NCBI GenBank assembly: GCA_964455935.1
Contig: CAYVZU010000104.1
Location: 1-13,967, forward strand
From: CAYVZU01 sp964455935
GTDB lineage: Bacteria > Fibrobacterota > CAYVZU01
Reading direction: 5' to 3'
Length of the DNA: 13,967 nucleotides
Part shown: positions 1-11,688 of the stretch, piece by piece
Layout of the letters: each line of letters opens with the position of its first letter
How positions within the stretch are numbered: position 1 is the first letter of the stretch
The notes under the pieces: model-generated
Databases searched by the model: none
Told to the model about the DNA's origin: nothing
What the model saw: only the letters and a program-made list of their open reading frames with translations
Made by a program: the position numbers and the translations under genes

Positions 1-1405
1 CGCGAACCATGCGATCGGAGAGGATTTCCAGATGAAGCTCGCCCATGCCCGCGATTGTGGTTTGCGCCGTTTCCGGATTGACCCGGACTTGAAACGTGGG
101 GTCTTCCTCGGCCAGGTTTCGCAAGGCTTGCTGAAGTTTTTCATCGTCGGCTTTGCTCTTGGGCTCGATGGCCACAGCCACCACGGGTTCGGGGAAGCGG
201 ATTTCCTCAAGCAGAATCTTGTGCTTCTCATCGCATAGGGTATCGCCGGTGCGCACGTCTTTGAATCCCACGCCCGCCACAATGCTGCCCGTATCGGCCA
301 GCTTGATGTCGGTGCGCTGGTTGGCATGCATCTGCAGAATCCGCATCACGCGCTCACGCCGGCCCGTACGGGGGTTGAACACCGTCTTGCCGGATTCCAT
401 CGTTCCCGAGTAAATGCGAAAGTAAACAAGCTTTCCCGCATAGGAATCGGTCGCTATCTTAAACACCAGCGCCGCCAGGGGGTCATCATCCGCCGGCTTT
501 CTTCGCACCGGCTTTCCCCCGGCCGCCTCGCAGCCTTCAATCTCGCCCCGATCGAGTGGCGATGGCAGGTAATCGGTGACGGCATCCAGCAGCTTCTGAA
601 TACCCTTGTTGCGAAAGGCCGATCCGCAAAGAACGGGCACAATACCACGGCCAATCGCCCCCTTGCGCAGAGCCCGGCGAATCTGCTCGGGCCGGGGCTC
701 GCCCTCATCGAGAAGAACAGCCAGGAGTTCATCATCAAACTCCGATGCTTTCTCGAGCAGGTTTTCGCGCCACAGCTCGGCTTCGCCCAACTCTCCGGCA
801 GGAATCTCAATTTCCTCGTAGTGCTCGCCCATACTCTCCATGTCGTAGACAAAGGCCTTCATCGCGACCAGATCAATGATCCCCCTGAAGGTCTCGCCCG
901 CGCCCAAAGGCAGCTGAATGGGAATCGCACATTGGCAGGACAACCGTTCGCGCATCATATCGAGCACGCGCGAAAAGTCGGCCCCCACACGGTCCATCTT
1001 GTTGACGAAGGCCAGGCGGGGCACCCCATAGCGGTCGGCCTGTTTCCAGACCGTCTCCGACTGGGGCTCAACGCCGCCGACGCCGCAGAAAACGATCACC
1101 GCGCCGTCCAAAACTCTCAAAGAACGCTCCACCTCGGCCGTAAAATCTACATGGCCGGGCGTATCAATTAAATTGACTCGAAACCCATTCCAGTCGCAGG
1201 CCGTTGAGGCGGCGGTGATTGTAATTCCGCGCTCGCGCTCCTGCTGCATCCAGTCCATGACGGTTGTTCCCTCATGGACCTCTCCCATTTTGTGAATCCG
1301 GCCCGCGTAAAAAAGAATCCGCTCGGTCGTTGTCGTCTTGCCGGCGTCAATATGCGCCATGATCCCGATGTTGCGAATTCTGTCGAGCGGTACTGCCCTT
1401 GCCAT
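1..1405 (-). CDS. fusA: Elongation factor G, N-terminal two thirds (runs off the window)
   Basis: EF-G is the translational GTPase that drives tRNA-mRNA translocation on the ribosome. Reading back from the ATG at 1405 gives 468 codons with no stop up to the window edge; full EF-G is about 690-700 residues. The G domain is intact: P-loop AHIDAGKTT at residues 17-25, switch I ERGITIT at 58-64, switch II DTPGH at 81-85 and NKMD at 135-138. The EF-G-specific domain II (TGDTLCDE) and the start of domain III (AEEDPTF, GMGELHLE) follow, so this is a canonical FusA rather than EF-Tu, LepA or a TetM-like protein. The start is supported by GAGAGG 6 nt upstream and by the typical MARAVPLDRIRNIGIMAHID opening. 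It follows rpsG by 90 nt, as in the str operon. Domains IV and V lie outside the window. Confidence 0.97.
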   Translation of the reverse strand, partial: MARAVPLDRIRNIGIMAHIDAGKTTTTERILFYAGRIHKMGEVHEGTTVMDWMQQERERGITITAASTACDWNGFRVNLIDTPGHVDFTAEVERSLRVLDGAVIVFCGVGGVEPQSETVWKQADRYGVPRLAFVNKMDRVGADFSRVLDMMRERLSCQCAIPIQLPLGAGETFRGIIDLVAMKAFVYDMESMGEHYEEIEIPAGELGEAELWRENLLEKASEFDDELLAVLLDEGEPRPEQIRRALRKGAIGRGIVPVLCGSAFRNKGIQKLLDAVTDYLPSPLDRGEIEGCEAAGGKPVRRKPADDDPLAALVFKIATDSYAGKLVYFRIYSGTMESGKTVFNPRTGRRERVMRILQMHANQRTDIKLADTGSIVAGVGFKDVRTGDTLCDEKHKILLEEIRFPEPVVAVAIEPKSKADDEKLQQALRNLAEEDPTFQVRVNPETAQTTIAGMGELHLEILSDRMVR

Positions 1406-1495
1406 CTGCTGCCTCTCACGCGCTCTGCCGTTGTTTTTGCCACTCGCCGCATTGTCATCCTCACACGACCGTTTCGAGATCGAAAAATGCGCCGG

Positions 1496-1966
1496 CTACC
1501 ACCGGAAGTGCGCAAACGCCTTGTTGGCTTCGGCCATACGGTGCGTATCTTCGCGTTTCTTGATTGATGCGCCTTCGTTATTGCCGGCCTGAAGCATCTC
1601 GCCCGCCAGTTTCTCGGCCATGCTCTGCTCTTTTCGCGTCCGGGAGTAGGTTATAATCCAGCGGATCGCCAGCGCAGTGCGACGGCTTGGCGATACTTCC
1701 ATGGGCACCTGGTAGGTAGCCCCGCCAACGCGCCGGCTCTTGACCTCCAGAATCGGCTTTACGTTGTTGACTGCTTTCTTGAAGAGGGTCAGGCCGTCCT
1801 GTTTCGTCTTGTCGGCCATAATGTCGATGCAGCGATAGGTAATCCCTTCCGCTTTGCGTTTCTTGCCCTCTTTCAAAACGCAGTTGATGAATTCCGCCAC
1901 AAGCTGGCTTTTGTACTTCGGATCCGGTGGCGTCTCGCGCCGTTCGGCTTTTCGTCTCCTGGCCAC
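1496..1966 (-). CDS. rpsG: Small ribosomal subunit protein uS7
   Basis: S7 nucleates assembly of the 30S head, binds the 3' major domain of 16S rRNA and lines the E site. The protein is 156 residues, the usual bacterial length. It shows the family signatures: the basic N-terminus MARRRKAERR, the central KSRRVGGATYQVPMEV beta-hairpin region (about residues 76-92) and the C-terminal KKREDTHRMAEANKAFAHFRW end. The start is a GTG at 1966, giving the expected MARRR opening, with GAGGGG about 9 nt upstream. It lies 21 nt after rpsL and 90 nt before fusA, the classic str operon order. In E. coli S7 is the translational repressor of this operon, acting in the rpsL-rpsG spacer. Here that spacer is too short to hold the E. 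coli-type site, so any such control would have to be built differently. Confidence 0.97.
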   Translation of the reverse strand: MARRRKAERRETPPDPKYKSQLVAEFINCVLKEGKKRKAEGITYRCIDIMADKTKQDGLTLFKKAVNNVKPILEVKSRRVGGATYQVPMEVSPSRRTALAIRWIITYSRTRKEQSMAEKLAGEMLQAGNNEGASIKKREDTHRMAEANKAFAHFRW

Positions 1967-1987
1967 GGAATATTCCCCTCTGTTGCG

Positions 1988-2374
1988 TTAAGCGGCTTTT
2001 TCCGCTTTGGGTTTCTTGGCGCCGTATTTAGAGCGGCTTTGTTTGCGATTTTCCACGCCCTGGCAGTCCAGCGTGCCGCGAACCAGATGGTAACGGATAC
2101 CCGGCACATCTTTAACGCGGCCGCCGCGAATAAGGACAATGGAGTGTTCCTGAAGATTGTGACCTTCGCCCGGAATATAGGTCGTTACTTCCATGCGGTT
2201 TGTAAGACGAACACGGGCAATCTTGCGCAGGGCCGAGTTGGGCTTTTTGGGAGTGGTCGTATACACGCGCGTACACACGCCCCGCTTCTGCGGACACTCT
2301 TTCAAGGCCACCGACTTGCTCTTGACCCGCTGCTGCTTACGCCCCAGGCGAATGAGCTGATTAATAGTTGGCAC
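1988..2374 (-). CDS. rpsL: Small ribosomal subunit protein uS12
   Basis: S12 sits at the 30S decoding centre and controls tRNA selection accuracy. From the GTG at 2374 the protein is 128 residues, beginning (M)PTINQLIR as in nearly all S12 proteins. The GTG has GGAGG 7 nt upstream. The same frame is open further upstream, but that extension has no family similarity and would cross the promoter, so it is not used. Conserved blocks are CPQKRGVCTRVYTTTPKKPN, SALRK and IRGGRVKDVPGIRYH. The two lysines whose mutation gives streptomycin resistance in E. coli (K42 and K87 in mature numbering) are both lysine, so no such resistance is predicted. The C-terminus is a basic tail, GAKKPKAEKAA. It is the first gene after the promoter at 2405-2434 and is followed by rpsG after 21 nt. 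Confidence 0.97.
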   Translation of the reverse strand: MPTINQLIRLGRKQQRVKSKSVALKECPQKRGVCTRVYTTTPKKPNSALRKIARVRLTNRMEVTTYIPGEGHNLQEHSIVLIRGGRVKDVPGIRYHLVRGTLDCQGVENRKQSRSKYGAKKPKAEKAA

Positions 2375-2404
2375 GCACAATCCTCCTGAATATAGAGACT
2401 TCCA

Positions 2405-2434
2405 AATATAGCATTCTAGTGCAAAACGAGTCAA
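2405..2434 (-). promoter_or_regulatory. Sigma-70-type promoter for rpsL-rpsG-fusA
   Basis: On the minus strand there is a -35 box TTGACT (2434-2429), an 18-bp spacer, and a -10 box TATATT (2410-2405) preceded by TGC, which makes it an extended -10. Transcription would start near 2398, leaving a leader of about 25 nt before the rpsL GTG, with the GGAGG ribosome binding site inside it. It lies directly downstream of the terminator-like structure after rpoC, which supports a separate str transcription unit. The boxes are seen in the sequence; activity is inferred. Confidence 0.7.
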
Positions 2435-2443
2435 TACACCATT

Positions 2444-2542
2444 AAAAAATGAGGGGTTGGAAATCAGAGGTGAGGAGTTGGCCGAATCGAAACCGAGATC
2501 TTTCCCGGTCTCAAACCTGCCCTTCTTCCTCTGACGGCCCCT
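2444..2542 (-). terminator. Terminator-like nested stem structure after rpoC
   Basis: As minus-strand RNA the spacer can form nested stems. The outer one is AGGGG (2542-2538) with CCCCT (2456-2452). The middle one is UCAGAGG (2534-2528) with CCUCUGA (2470-2464). The inner one is GAGACCGGG (2512-2504) with CUCGGUUUC (2497-2489), a 9-bp stem with two G-U pairs around a 6-nt loop. Two bases after the outer stem comes T6 (2449-2444). The inner stem uses G-U pairs only on the minus-strand RNA, which fits a structure acting in that orientation. The internal loops are long, so this is less compact than a textbook intrinsic terminator. Confidence 0.5.
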
Positions 2543-2573
2543 ATATTATAATTTCGAAACCCCTTTCTCTCAC

Positions 2574-6720
<4,147 letters not shown>

Positions 6721-6758
6721 GGATCAACCTCCTGATTCTCGATCTGAATGAAGCCCCC

Positions 6759-6797
6759 GCGGGCCTTTATATGGGCGGCGGACACAAGGCCCGCCGC
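6759..6797 (-). promoter_or_regulatory. Mutually exclusive hairpins in the rpoB-rpoC spacer
   Basis: Two perfect inverted repeats overlap in the 93-nt spacer. Hairpin A pairs GCGGCGG (6797-6791) with CCGCCGC (6781-6775) around a 9-nt loop. Hairpin B pairs GCGGGCCTT (6794-6786) with AAGGCCCGC (6767-6759) around an 18-nt loop. They share bases 6794-6791, so only one can form at a time. No T-tract follows either, so a terminator is unlikely. Spacing, processing or control of rpoC translation are possible roles, all inferred. Confidence 0.5.
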
Positions 6798-6813
6798 ACT
6801 CGTTTCTCGACAA

Positions 6814-9800
6814 TTACTCGGCCGTCTGGCCCCCGCGTTCCAGGCGGACATCCAGGCCCAGGGCCTGCATTTCACGCACCAGAACATTGAAAGACTCGGG
6901 CACGCTGGGCACCGGCGGATTCTCGCCCTTGACAATCGCCTCATAGCGCCGGGAGCGCCCCACCACATCGTCGCTCTTTACCGTGAGGAGCTCCTGCAGA
7001 GTGTACGCCGCGCCGTAGGCTTCGAGAGCCCAGACTTCCATCTCGCCGAAGCGCTGACCGCCAAACTGGCTCTTGCCGCCCAGCGGCTGCTGGGTTGTAA
7101 GCGAGTAAGGTCCAATGGAGCGTGCGTGGATCTTATCATCGACCAAGTGGCCCAGCTTCATCATATACATGTAACCGACCGTGATGGGCTCGCCAAAGGC
7201 CTCGCCGCTCCGGCCGTCGTAGAGTGGGGTCTTGCCCGACTCCGGCAATTTGGCTTCTTTCAGGGCCTCTTTCACCTGATCGTACGAGGCACCGTTAAAC
7301 ACCGGTGTGGCCACGCGAAATCCCAAAGTGTGAGCTGCCCAACCCAAATGGGTTTCGAGCACCTGTCCCACGTTCATACGGCTGGGGACGCCCAGCGGGT
7401 TAAGAATGATTTCGACAGGCGTGCCGTCGGGCAGGTACGGCATGTCTTCAACGGGCACGATCTTCGAGACCACGCCCTTGTTTCCATGCCGGCCGGCCAT
7501 TTTGTCACCCACCGACATTTTGCGGCGCTTGGCAACCCAAACCTTCACGAGTTGGAGGACGCCGGGCTTGAGTTCATCGCCGCGCACGATTTTGTCGATC
7601 TCGCGCTCCAGGCTTTCTTCAATTTCCCGCACCATGCTGTTGGCCCGGGCCAGTACGGCCTCGGCCTTGCCGTTGGCGCGACCATTTTCACAGACGCCCT
7701 GCGAATAGACGGCATAGGTGAAATCGAGCCGCAGCAACGCGGCCCGGCTGAACTTGGTTCCGGCTTTGACCAGAACTTCGGATGTGTTGAAGTCGCGAAT
7801 CTCCCGGGCTGTTTCGCCGGTGAGAAGATCCGCCAGTCTTTCGTTGCGGTACTTCTTGATTTTCTTGATACGGGTCAAGGCATCGGTCTTGAGCGTATCG
7901 ATTTTTTTCTTATCCTCGGTCTTGGATTTCTTACCGCGGTCTTTGCGCGAAAACACGCGCGTTTCGATCACGGTTCCCTGCACACCCGGCGGGACTTTGA
8001 GCGAACTATCGCGCACATCGCCGGCCTTTTCGCCAAAGATGGCCCGCAGCAAGCGCTCTTCGGGAGAGAGCTCGGTTTCACCCTTGGGCGTTACCTTGCC
8101 CACCAGAATGTCTCCCGGACCCACTTCGGCACCCACGCGCACAATTCCGCTCTCATCGAGATTGTGCAGGGCTTCCTCGTTGATGTTGGGAATTTCGCAG
8201 GTAATCTCTTCGGGGCCGCGCTTCGTGTCGCGCACCTCAACCTGGTATTCCTCGATATGAATGGAGGTAAAGGTGTCGCGCGCGATGAGCGACTCCGAGA
8301 GTATGATCGCGTCTTCGAAGTTATATCCATTCCAGGGCATGAAGGCAACCAGCGCATTCTTGCCAAGGGCCATCTCTCCGTTGGACGTGCCCGGCCCGTC
8401 AGCGATCACCTGGCCCGCCTTGATTTTGTCACCGGCCTTGATCAGGGGCCGCTGGTGGAGACAGGTGTCCTGGTTCGAGCGGCGGAACTTGATCAGGTCA
8501 TAGACATCCTCTTTGGGGATGTCCAGGGCCTCTTCTTCTTCCGTTTCTTTTTTCGAGGCACGGCTGATAACGATGCGCTTTGCATCGACCGATTCGACAA
8601 TACCGCCCTCTTTGGCCGACACCACGGCCCGGGAGTCAACCGCGGTTTTGGCTTCAAGTCCGGTGCCCACGATGGGCGCTTCGGTTTTGAGCAAAGGCAC
8701 GGCTTGGCGCTGCATGTTTGAGCCCATGAGAGCGCGGTTGGCATCATCGTGTTCCAGAAAGGGGATAAGACCGGCGGCTACGCTTACCATCTGATCCGGT
8801 GAGATGTCGACATAGTCCACATCCTTGATCGGAACCATGGGAAAATCACCGCGGCGACGACAGAGCACATCGGGACTCTTTCCGCCTTCTTTGTGGATTC
8901 CGCCTGCCTGCGCGATGGTGTAACGGTCTTCTTCATCGGCCGACAGGTATGACGGATCGCTGGACACCTTGCCATCCTTCACCTTAAAATAAGGTGTCTC
9001 GATGAAACCGTAGTTGTTAATGCGGGCATAGGTCGTCAGCGAAGCGATAAGGCCGATATTGGGGCCTTCCGGCGTCTCGATGGGACAGAGCCGGCCGTAA
9101 TGCGTATAGTGCACATCACGCACCTCGAAACCGGCGCGCTCGCGCGTGAGGCCGCCGGGCCCTAGGGCACTTACGCGGCGCTTGTGCGTCAATTCGGCCA
9201 GCGGATTGGTCTCATCCATGAACTGCGACAACTGACTCGATCCAAAAAACGAGTCCACCACGGTGGAAATCGTGCGCGCATTGATCAGGTCCTGCGGCGT
9301 GACGTTTTCGGTGTCGCGCAAGCTGAGGCGTTCGCGAATGGTTCGTACCATGCGCGACATGCCCGAATTCATCTGCTGCACGAGGAGCTCCCCAACGGTC
9401 CGCACGCGACGGTTGCCCAAGTGGTCGATATCATCGATAAATCCCTTGCCATTGTAGAGCCCGACAAGGTACTTGAGTATGGCCACAAAATCATCTTGCG
9501 TAAGCGTAACCGTCGTCGCCGGAACTTCGAGTCCCAGGCGATGGTTCATACGGTGGCGGCCCACACCGCCCAGATCGTAGCGCTTTGGGTCGAAGAACAT
9601 CTTCTGAATCAGGGTGCGGGCCGCATCGGGCGACGGCGCATCGCCGGGCCGCATCTGGCCATAGAGTTTGACAACGGCCTCGTCTTCGGTTCTAGCCGGG
9701 TCTGCATTGATGGTATTGCGGATCAGCTCGCTTTCGCCTTTCTCCTGCTCGTCGAGAATGTACACCGTGCTCACGTTATCGGCTTGGAGCTTCTTGAGAA

Positions 9801-10593
9801 CGATCTCGTCGATCTCGGCGTTGGCATCGGCCAGGATTTCACCGGTCGACTCGTTGACAACCGGCTTGGCCAGAAAAGCATGCAGCAGATCTTTGCCGCC
9901 CTTCCCGCTGATATCGGCTTTCTTTGATTTGTGAAACAGGGCCAGGATTTCCTCGGACTTGCCGGCACCCAGACAGCGCAGCAGCATTGTGGCCGGAAAT
10001 TTCCGACGGCGGTCGATGCTGGCATAAAGAATATCATTGATGTCGATGAGAAATTCGACCCACGACCCCTTAACCGGAATGATGCGGGCTTCATAAATGC
10101 GCTTGCCCTTGGGATGGATCTCTTCGCCAAACACCACGCCCGGCGAACGATGCAACTGATTGACAATAACGCGCTTGGCCCCGTTAATGACGAACGAGCC
10201 GGACTCGGTCATCATGGGAAGATCGCCCAAATAGCATTCGTTTGTAATCTTCTCTTTGAACTTCCGGTTCTCACCTTCGATATCATAGGCGCTGAGGCTG
10301 AAAACCGCCTTCAGGGGCGCTGCAAAGGTCAAGCCTCGCTCGATGCACTCCTGCTCGGAGTAGCGCGGGACGCCGATGTTGTATTCCTCGAAGTCGAGCA
10401 CATATCGGCCCTTGGCATCCTGAACCGGAAACATCTCGCGGAAGACCGACTGCAGGCCATGGATCTTTCGCTCGCGCGGAGATTCAGACTGCTGCAGAAA
10501 CCAGTCATACCAGCGGAGTTGTACGTCCAGAAGATCGGGCATCTCCGCCGTGGCCGTGGCAACCCGGGCATAATCTCTTCTGTTCTCGTTCAT
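6814..10593 (-). CDS. rpoB: RNA polymerase beta subunit
   Basis: Beta forms half of the RNA polymerase active-site cleft and carries the rifampicin pocket. It is 1259 residues from the ATG at 10593, with AAGGTGG upstream. The rifampicin region (SSQLSQFMDETNPLAELTHK, about residues 449-468, then RRVSALGPGG) keeps the residues equivalent to E. coli D516, H526, R529 and S531, so a sensitive enzyme is predicted. Two neighbouring positions differ from E. coli (Q517 to E, N518 to T). The catalytic motif GDKMAGRHGNKGV lies near residues 1025-1037. Just before it, at roughly residues 885-1010, is a lysine-rich coiled-coil-like insertion matching the place and type of the Gram-negative beta-i9 (SI2) insertion. 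The C-terminus EMEVWALEAYGAAYTLQELL is the conserved end that contacts beta'. It lies 115 nt after rplL and 93 nt before rpoC, with structured spacers on both sides. Confidence 0.98.
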   Translation of the reverse strand: MNENRRDYARVATATAEMPDLLDVQLRWYDWFLQQSESPRERKIHGLQSVFREMFPVQDAKGRYVLDFEEYNIGVPRYSEQECIERGLTFAAPLKAVFSLSAYDIEGENRKFKEKITNECYLGDLPMMTESGSFVINGAKRVIVNQLHRSPGVVFGEEIHPKGKRIYEARIIPVKGSWVEFLIDINDILYASIDRRRKFPATMLLRCLGAGKSEEILALFHKSKKADISGKGGKDLLHAFLAKPVVNESTGEILADANAEIDEIVLKKLQADNVSTVYILDEQEKGESELIRNTINADPARTEDEAVVKLYGQMRPGDAPSPDAARTLIQKMFFDPKRYDLGGVGRHRMNHRLGLEVPATTVTLTQDDFVAILKYLVGLYNGKGFIDDIDHLGNRRVRTVGELLVQQMNSGMSRMVRTIRERLSLRDTENVTPQDLINARTISTVVDSFFGSSQLSQFMDETNPLAELTHKRRVSALGPGGLTRERAGFEVRDVHYTHYGRLCPIETPEGPNIGLIASLTTYARINNYGFIETPYFKVKDGKVSSDPSYLSADEEDRYTIAQAGGIHKEGGKSPDVLCRRRGDFPMVPIKDVDYVDISPDQMVSVAAGLIPFLEHDDANRALMGSNMQRQAVPLLKTEAPIVGTGLEAKTAVDSRAVVSAKEGGIVESVDAKRIVISRASKKETEEEEALDIPKEDVYDLIKFRRSNQDTCLHQRPLIKAGDKIKAGQVIADGPGTSNGEMALGKNALVAFMPWNGYNFEDAIILSESLIARDTFTSIHIEEYQVEVRDTKRGPEEITCEIPNINEEALHNLDESGIVRVGAEVGPGDILVGKVTPKGETELSPEERLLRAIFGEKAGDVRDSSLKVPPGVQGTVIETRVFSRKDRGKKSKTEDKKKIDTLKTDALTRIKKIKKYRNERLADLLTGETAREIRDFNTSEVLVKAGTKFSRAALLRLDFTYAVYSQGVCENGRANGKAEAVLARANSMVREIEESLEREIDKIVRGDELKPGVLQLVKVWVAKRRKMSVGDKMAGRHGNKGVVSKIVPVEDMPYLPDGTPVEIILNPLGVPSRMNVGQVLETHLGWAAHTLGFRVATPVFNGASYDQVKEALKEAKLPESGKTPLYDGRSGEAFGEPITVGYMYMMKLGHLVDDKIHARSIGPYSLTTQQPLGGKSQFGGQRFGEMEVWALEAYGAAYTLQELLTVKSDDVVGRSRRYEAIVKGENPPVPSVPESFNVLVREMQALGLDVRLERGGQTAE

Positions 10594-10653
10594 TGTCCCA
10601 CCTTACAAAGGGTTATGATGAAATCGACGACCCACCCTTCCCGCGGGGAAAGA

Positions 10654-10704
10654 GCTTCGCCGCCCTCTCCGCCCCAAACGGCGCGGAGAGGGATAACGCG
10701 AAGC
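10654..10704 (-). promoter_or_regulatory. Large stem-loop in the rplL-rpoB spacer (candidate attenuator or RNase III site)
   Basis: The minus-strand RNA has an outer 7-bp stem, GCTTCGC (10654-10660) against GCGAAGC (10698-10704), and an inner perfect 10-bp stem, CCCTCTCCGC (10663-10672) against GCGGAGAGGG (10683-10692). A 2/5-nt internal loop separates the stems and the apical loop is 10 nt. No T-tract follows at once, so full termination is not predicted. In E. coli the same spacer holds a partial terminator and an RNase III site that lower rpoBC output relative to rplJL; position and structure suggest an analogous function. Confidence 0.6.
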
Positions 10705-10708
10705 GGTC

Positions 10709-11089
10709 CTATTTCAATTCCACCTTGGCGCCGGCTTCTTCGAGCTGTTTCTTCATGTCCTCGGCTTCCGCCTTGGCTGCGCCTTCCTTCACTGTCTTTG
10801 GTGCGCCGTCGACCAGGTCCTTGGCTTCCTTCAGGCCGAGACCGGTGAGAGAGCGAACGACCTTAATGACCTGGATCTTCTTGTCGCCGGCAGCGGTCAG
10901 AACCACATTGAAATCCGTCTTCTCCTCGGCGGGAGCGGCGGCAGCGGCAGGAGCGGCGGCCACGGCCATGGGAGCTGCGGCGGTAACGCCGAACTTGTTC
11001 TCGATGGATTTAACGAGTTCCGAAAGCTCCAAGGCCGTTTTCTGGCTGATGGCATCGATGATTTCGTCGTTGGTCAGAACTGGACTCAC
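10709..11089 (-). CDS. rplL: Large ribosomal subunit protein bL12 (L7/L12)
   Basis: L7/L12 is the multi-copy stalk protein that recruits EF-Tu, EF-G and other translational GTPases. It is 126 residues: an N-terminal dimerisation helix pair (about 1-35), an alanine/proline hinge (about 36-55) and a C-terminal factor-binding domain (about 58-126) with the conserved run KKIQVIKVVRSLTGLGLKEA followed by VDGAPK. The start is a GTG at 11089 with GGAGG 6 nt upstream; no better ATG lies nearby. The 59-nt spacer after rplJ is A-rich with no evident hairpin, which would favour the high initiation rate needed for a protein present in several copies per ribosome. Downstream is the rplL-rpoB stem-loop. 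Confidence 0.98.
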   Translation of the reverse strand: MSPVLTNDEIIDAISQKTALELSELVKSIENKFGVTAAAPMAVAAAPAAAAAPAEEKTDFNVVLTAAGDKKIQVIKVVRSLTGLGLKEAKDLVDGAPKTVKEGAAKAEAEDMKKQLEEAGAKVELK

Positions 11090-11148
11090 AGGACACCTCC
11101 GTTTTTGGTGATATATGTTTTCATTTCGTTTCTGGTTTCACTGCGTCT

Positions 11149-11679
11149 TTAGGAACCGGCCTTCTGGCGCGCAACGGCGTCGATGGCCGCCGGCACTTTG
11201 CGCAGAATGCCCGAAAGCGCGCCCACCAGATTGCTCATTGGCGCATTGAGCACCGAGAGCAACTGGGCCAGCAACACCTCACGCGGCGGAATGGTCGCCA
11301 ACATCGCCACATCGGTGGCGCCGCAGACTTTGCCTTCCACCACGCAGCTCTTGATCTGGACCTTCTCTTTGTTCTCTTTGGCAAACTCCGTTAGAATCTT
11401 GGCCGCGATCGTGGGGTCGCTGAAAGCCAGAATTAGGGACGTAATGCCTTTAAGATCCTTTTCCAGAGACGGTAGGCCCGCTTCTTTGAAAGCGCGCGTG
11501 GCCAGAGTGTTCTTGGCCGTCAAGTAGCGCACGCCGGCCTGACGACACTTCTTGCGAAGACCGTTCATGGTGTTGGCATCCACCCCGGCCGTTCCGGTCA
11601 GGTATACGGCTTTGGATCGTTTGAGATCGGCCGTCAGCTTCTCGACAAATTCTTTTTTCTGTTGTACCGTTTGCTGCAT
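11149..11679 (-). CDS. rplJ: Large ribosomal subunit protein uL10
   Basis: L10 anchors the L7/L12 dimers to 23S rRNA at the stalk base. The 176-residue length is normal. The N-terminal rRNA-binding domain is recognisable by VEKLTADLKRSKAVYLTGTAG and RKKCRQAGVRYLTAKNTLA. The C-terminal helix that carries L7/L12 corresponds to the last 40 or so residues. The ATG at 11679 has a strong AAGGAG whose bases include the rplA stop codon (TAAGGAG), so the two genes are 9 nt apart and probably translationally coupled. This leaves no room between the genes for a long L10-binding leader with its own promoter as in E. coli. Confidence 0.97.
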   Translation of the reverse strand: MQQTVQQKKEFVEKLTADLKRSKAVYLTGTAGVDANTMNGLRKKCRQAGVRYLTAKNTLATRAFKEAGLPSLEKDLKGITSLILAFSDPTIAAKILTEFAKENKEKVQIKSCVVEGKVCGATDVAMLATIPPREVLLAQLLSVLNAPMSNLVGALSGILRKVPAAIDAVARQKAGS

Positions 11680-11688
11680 ACAGTCTCC

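Noticed and set aside
1406..1495. Short palindrome TTTCG-ATCT-CGAAA in the rpsG-fusA spacer as a regulatory hairpin
   Set aside because: The stem is only 5 bp and AT-rich, with no T-tract and no link to the fusA ribosome binding site. The rest of the 90-nt spacer shows nothing recognisable.
2450..2480. Near-identical TGAGGGGTTGG / TGAGGAGTTGG pair as a direct repeat or regulator site
   Set aside because: There are only two imperfect 11-nt copies in a purine-rich spacer. They are better explained as the pairing arms of the terminator-like structure and low-complexity sequence.
6748..8721. Long plus-strand open frame (657 codons) opposite rpoB
   Set aside because: It lies wholly antisense to rpoB and its upstream spacer, with composition expected from the third-position GC bias of the real gene. 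It has no recognisable domain, and rpoB reads perfectly on the other strand.
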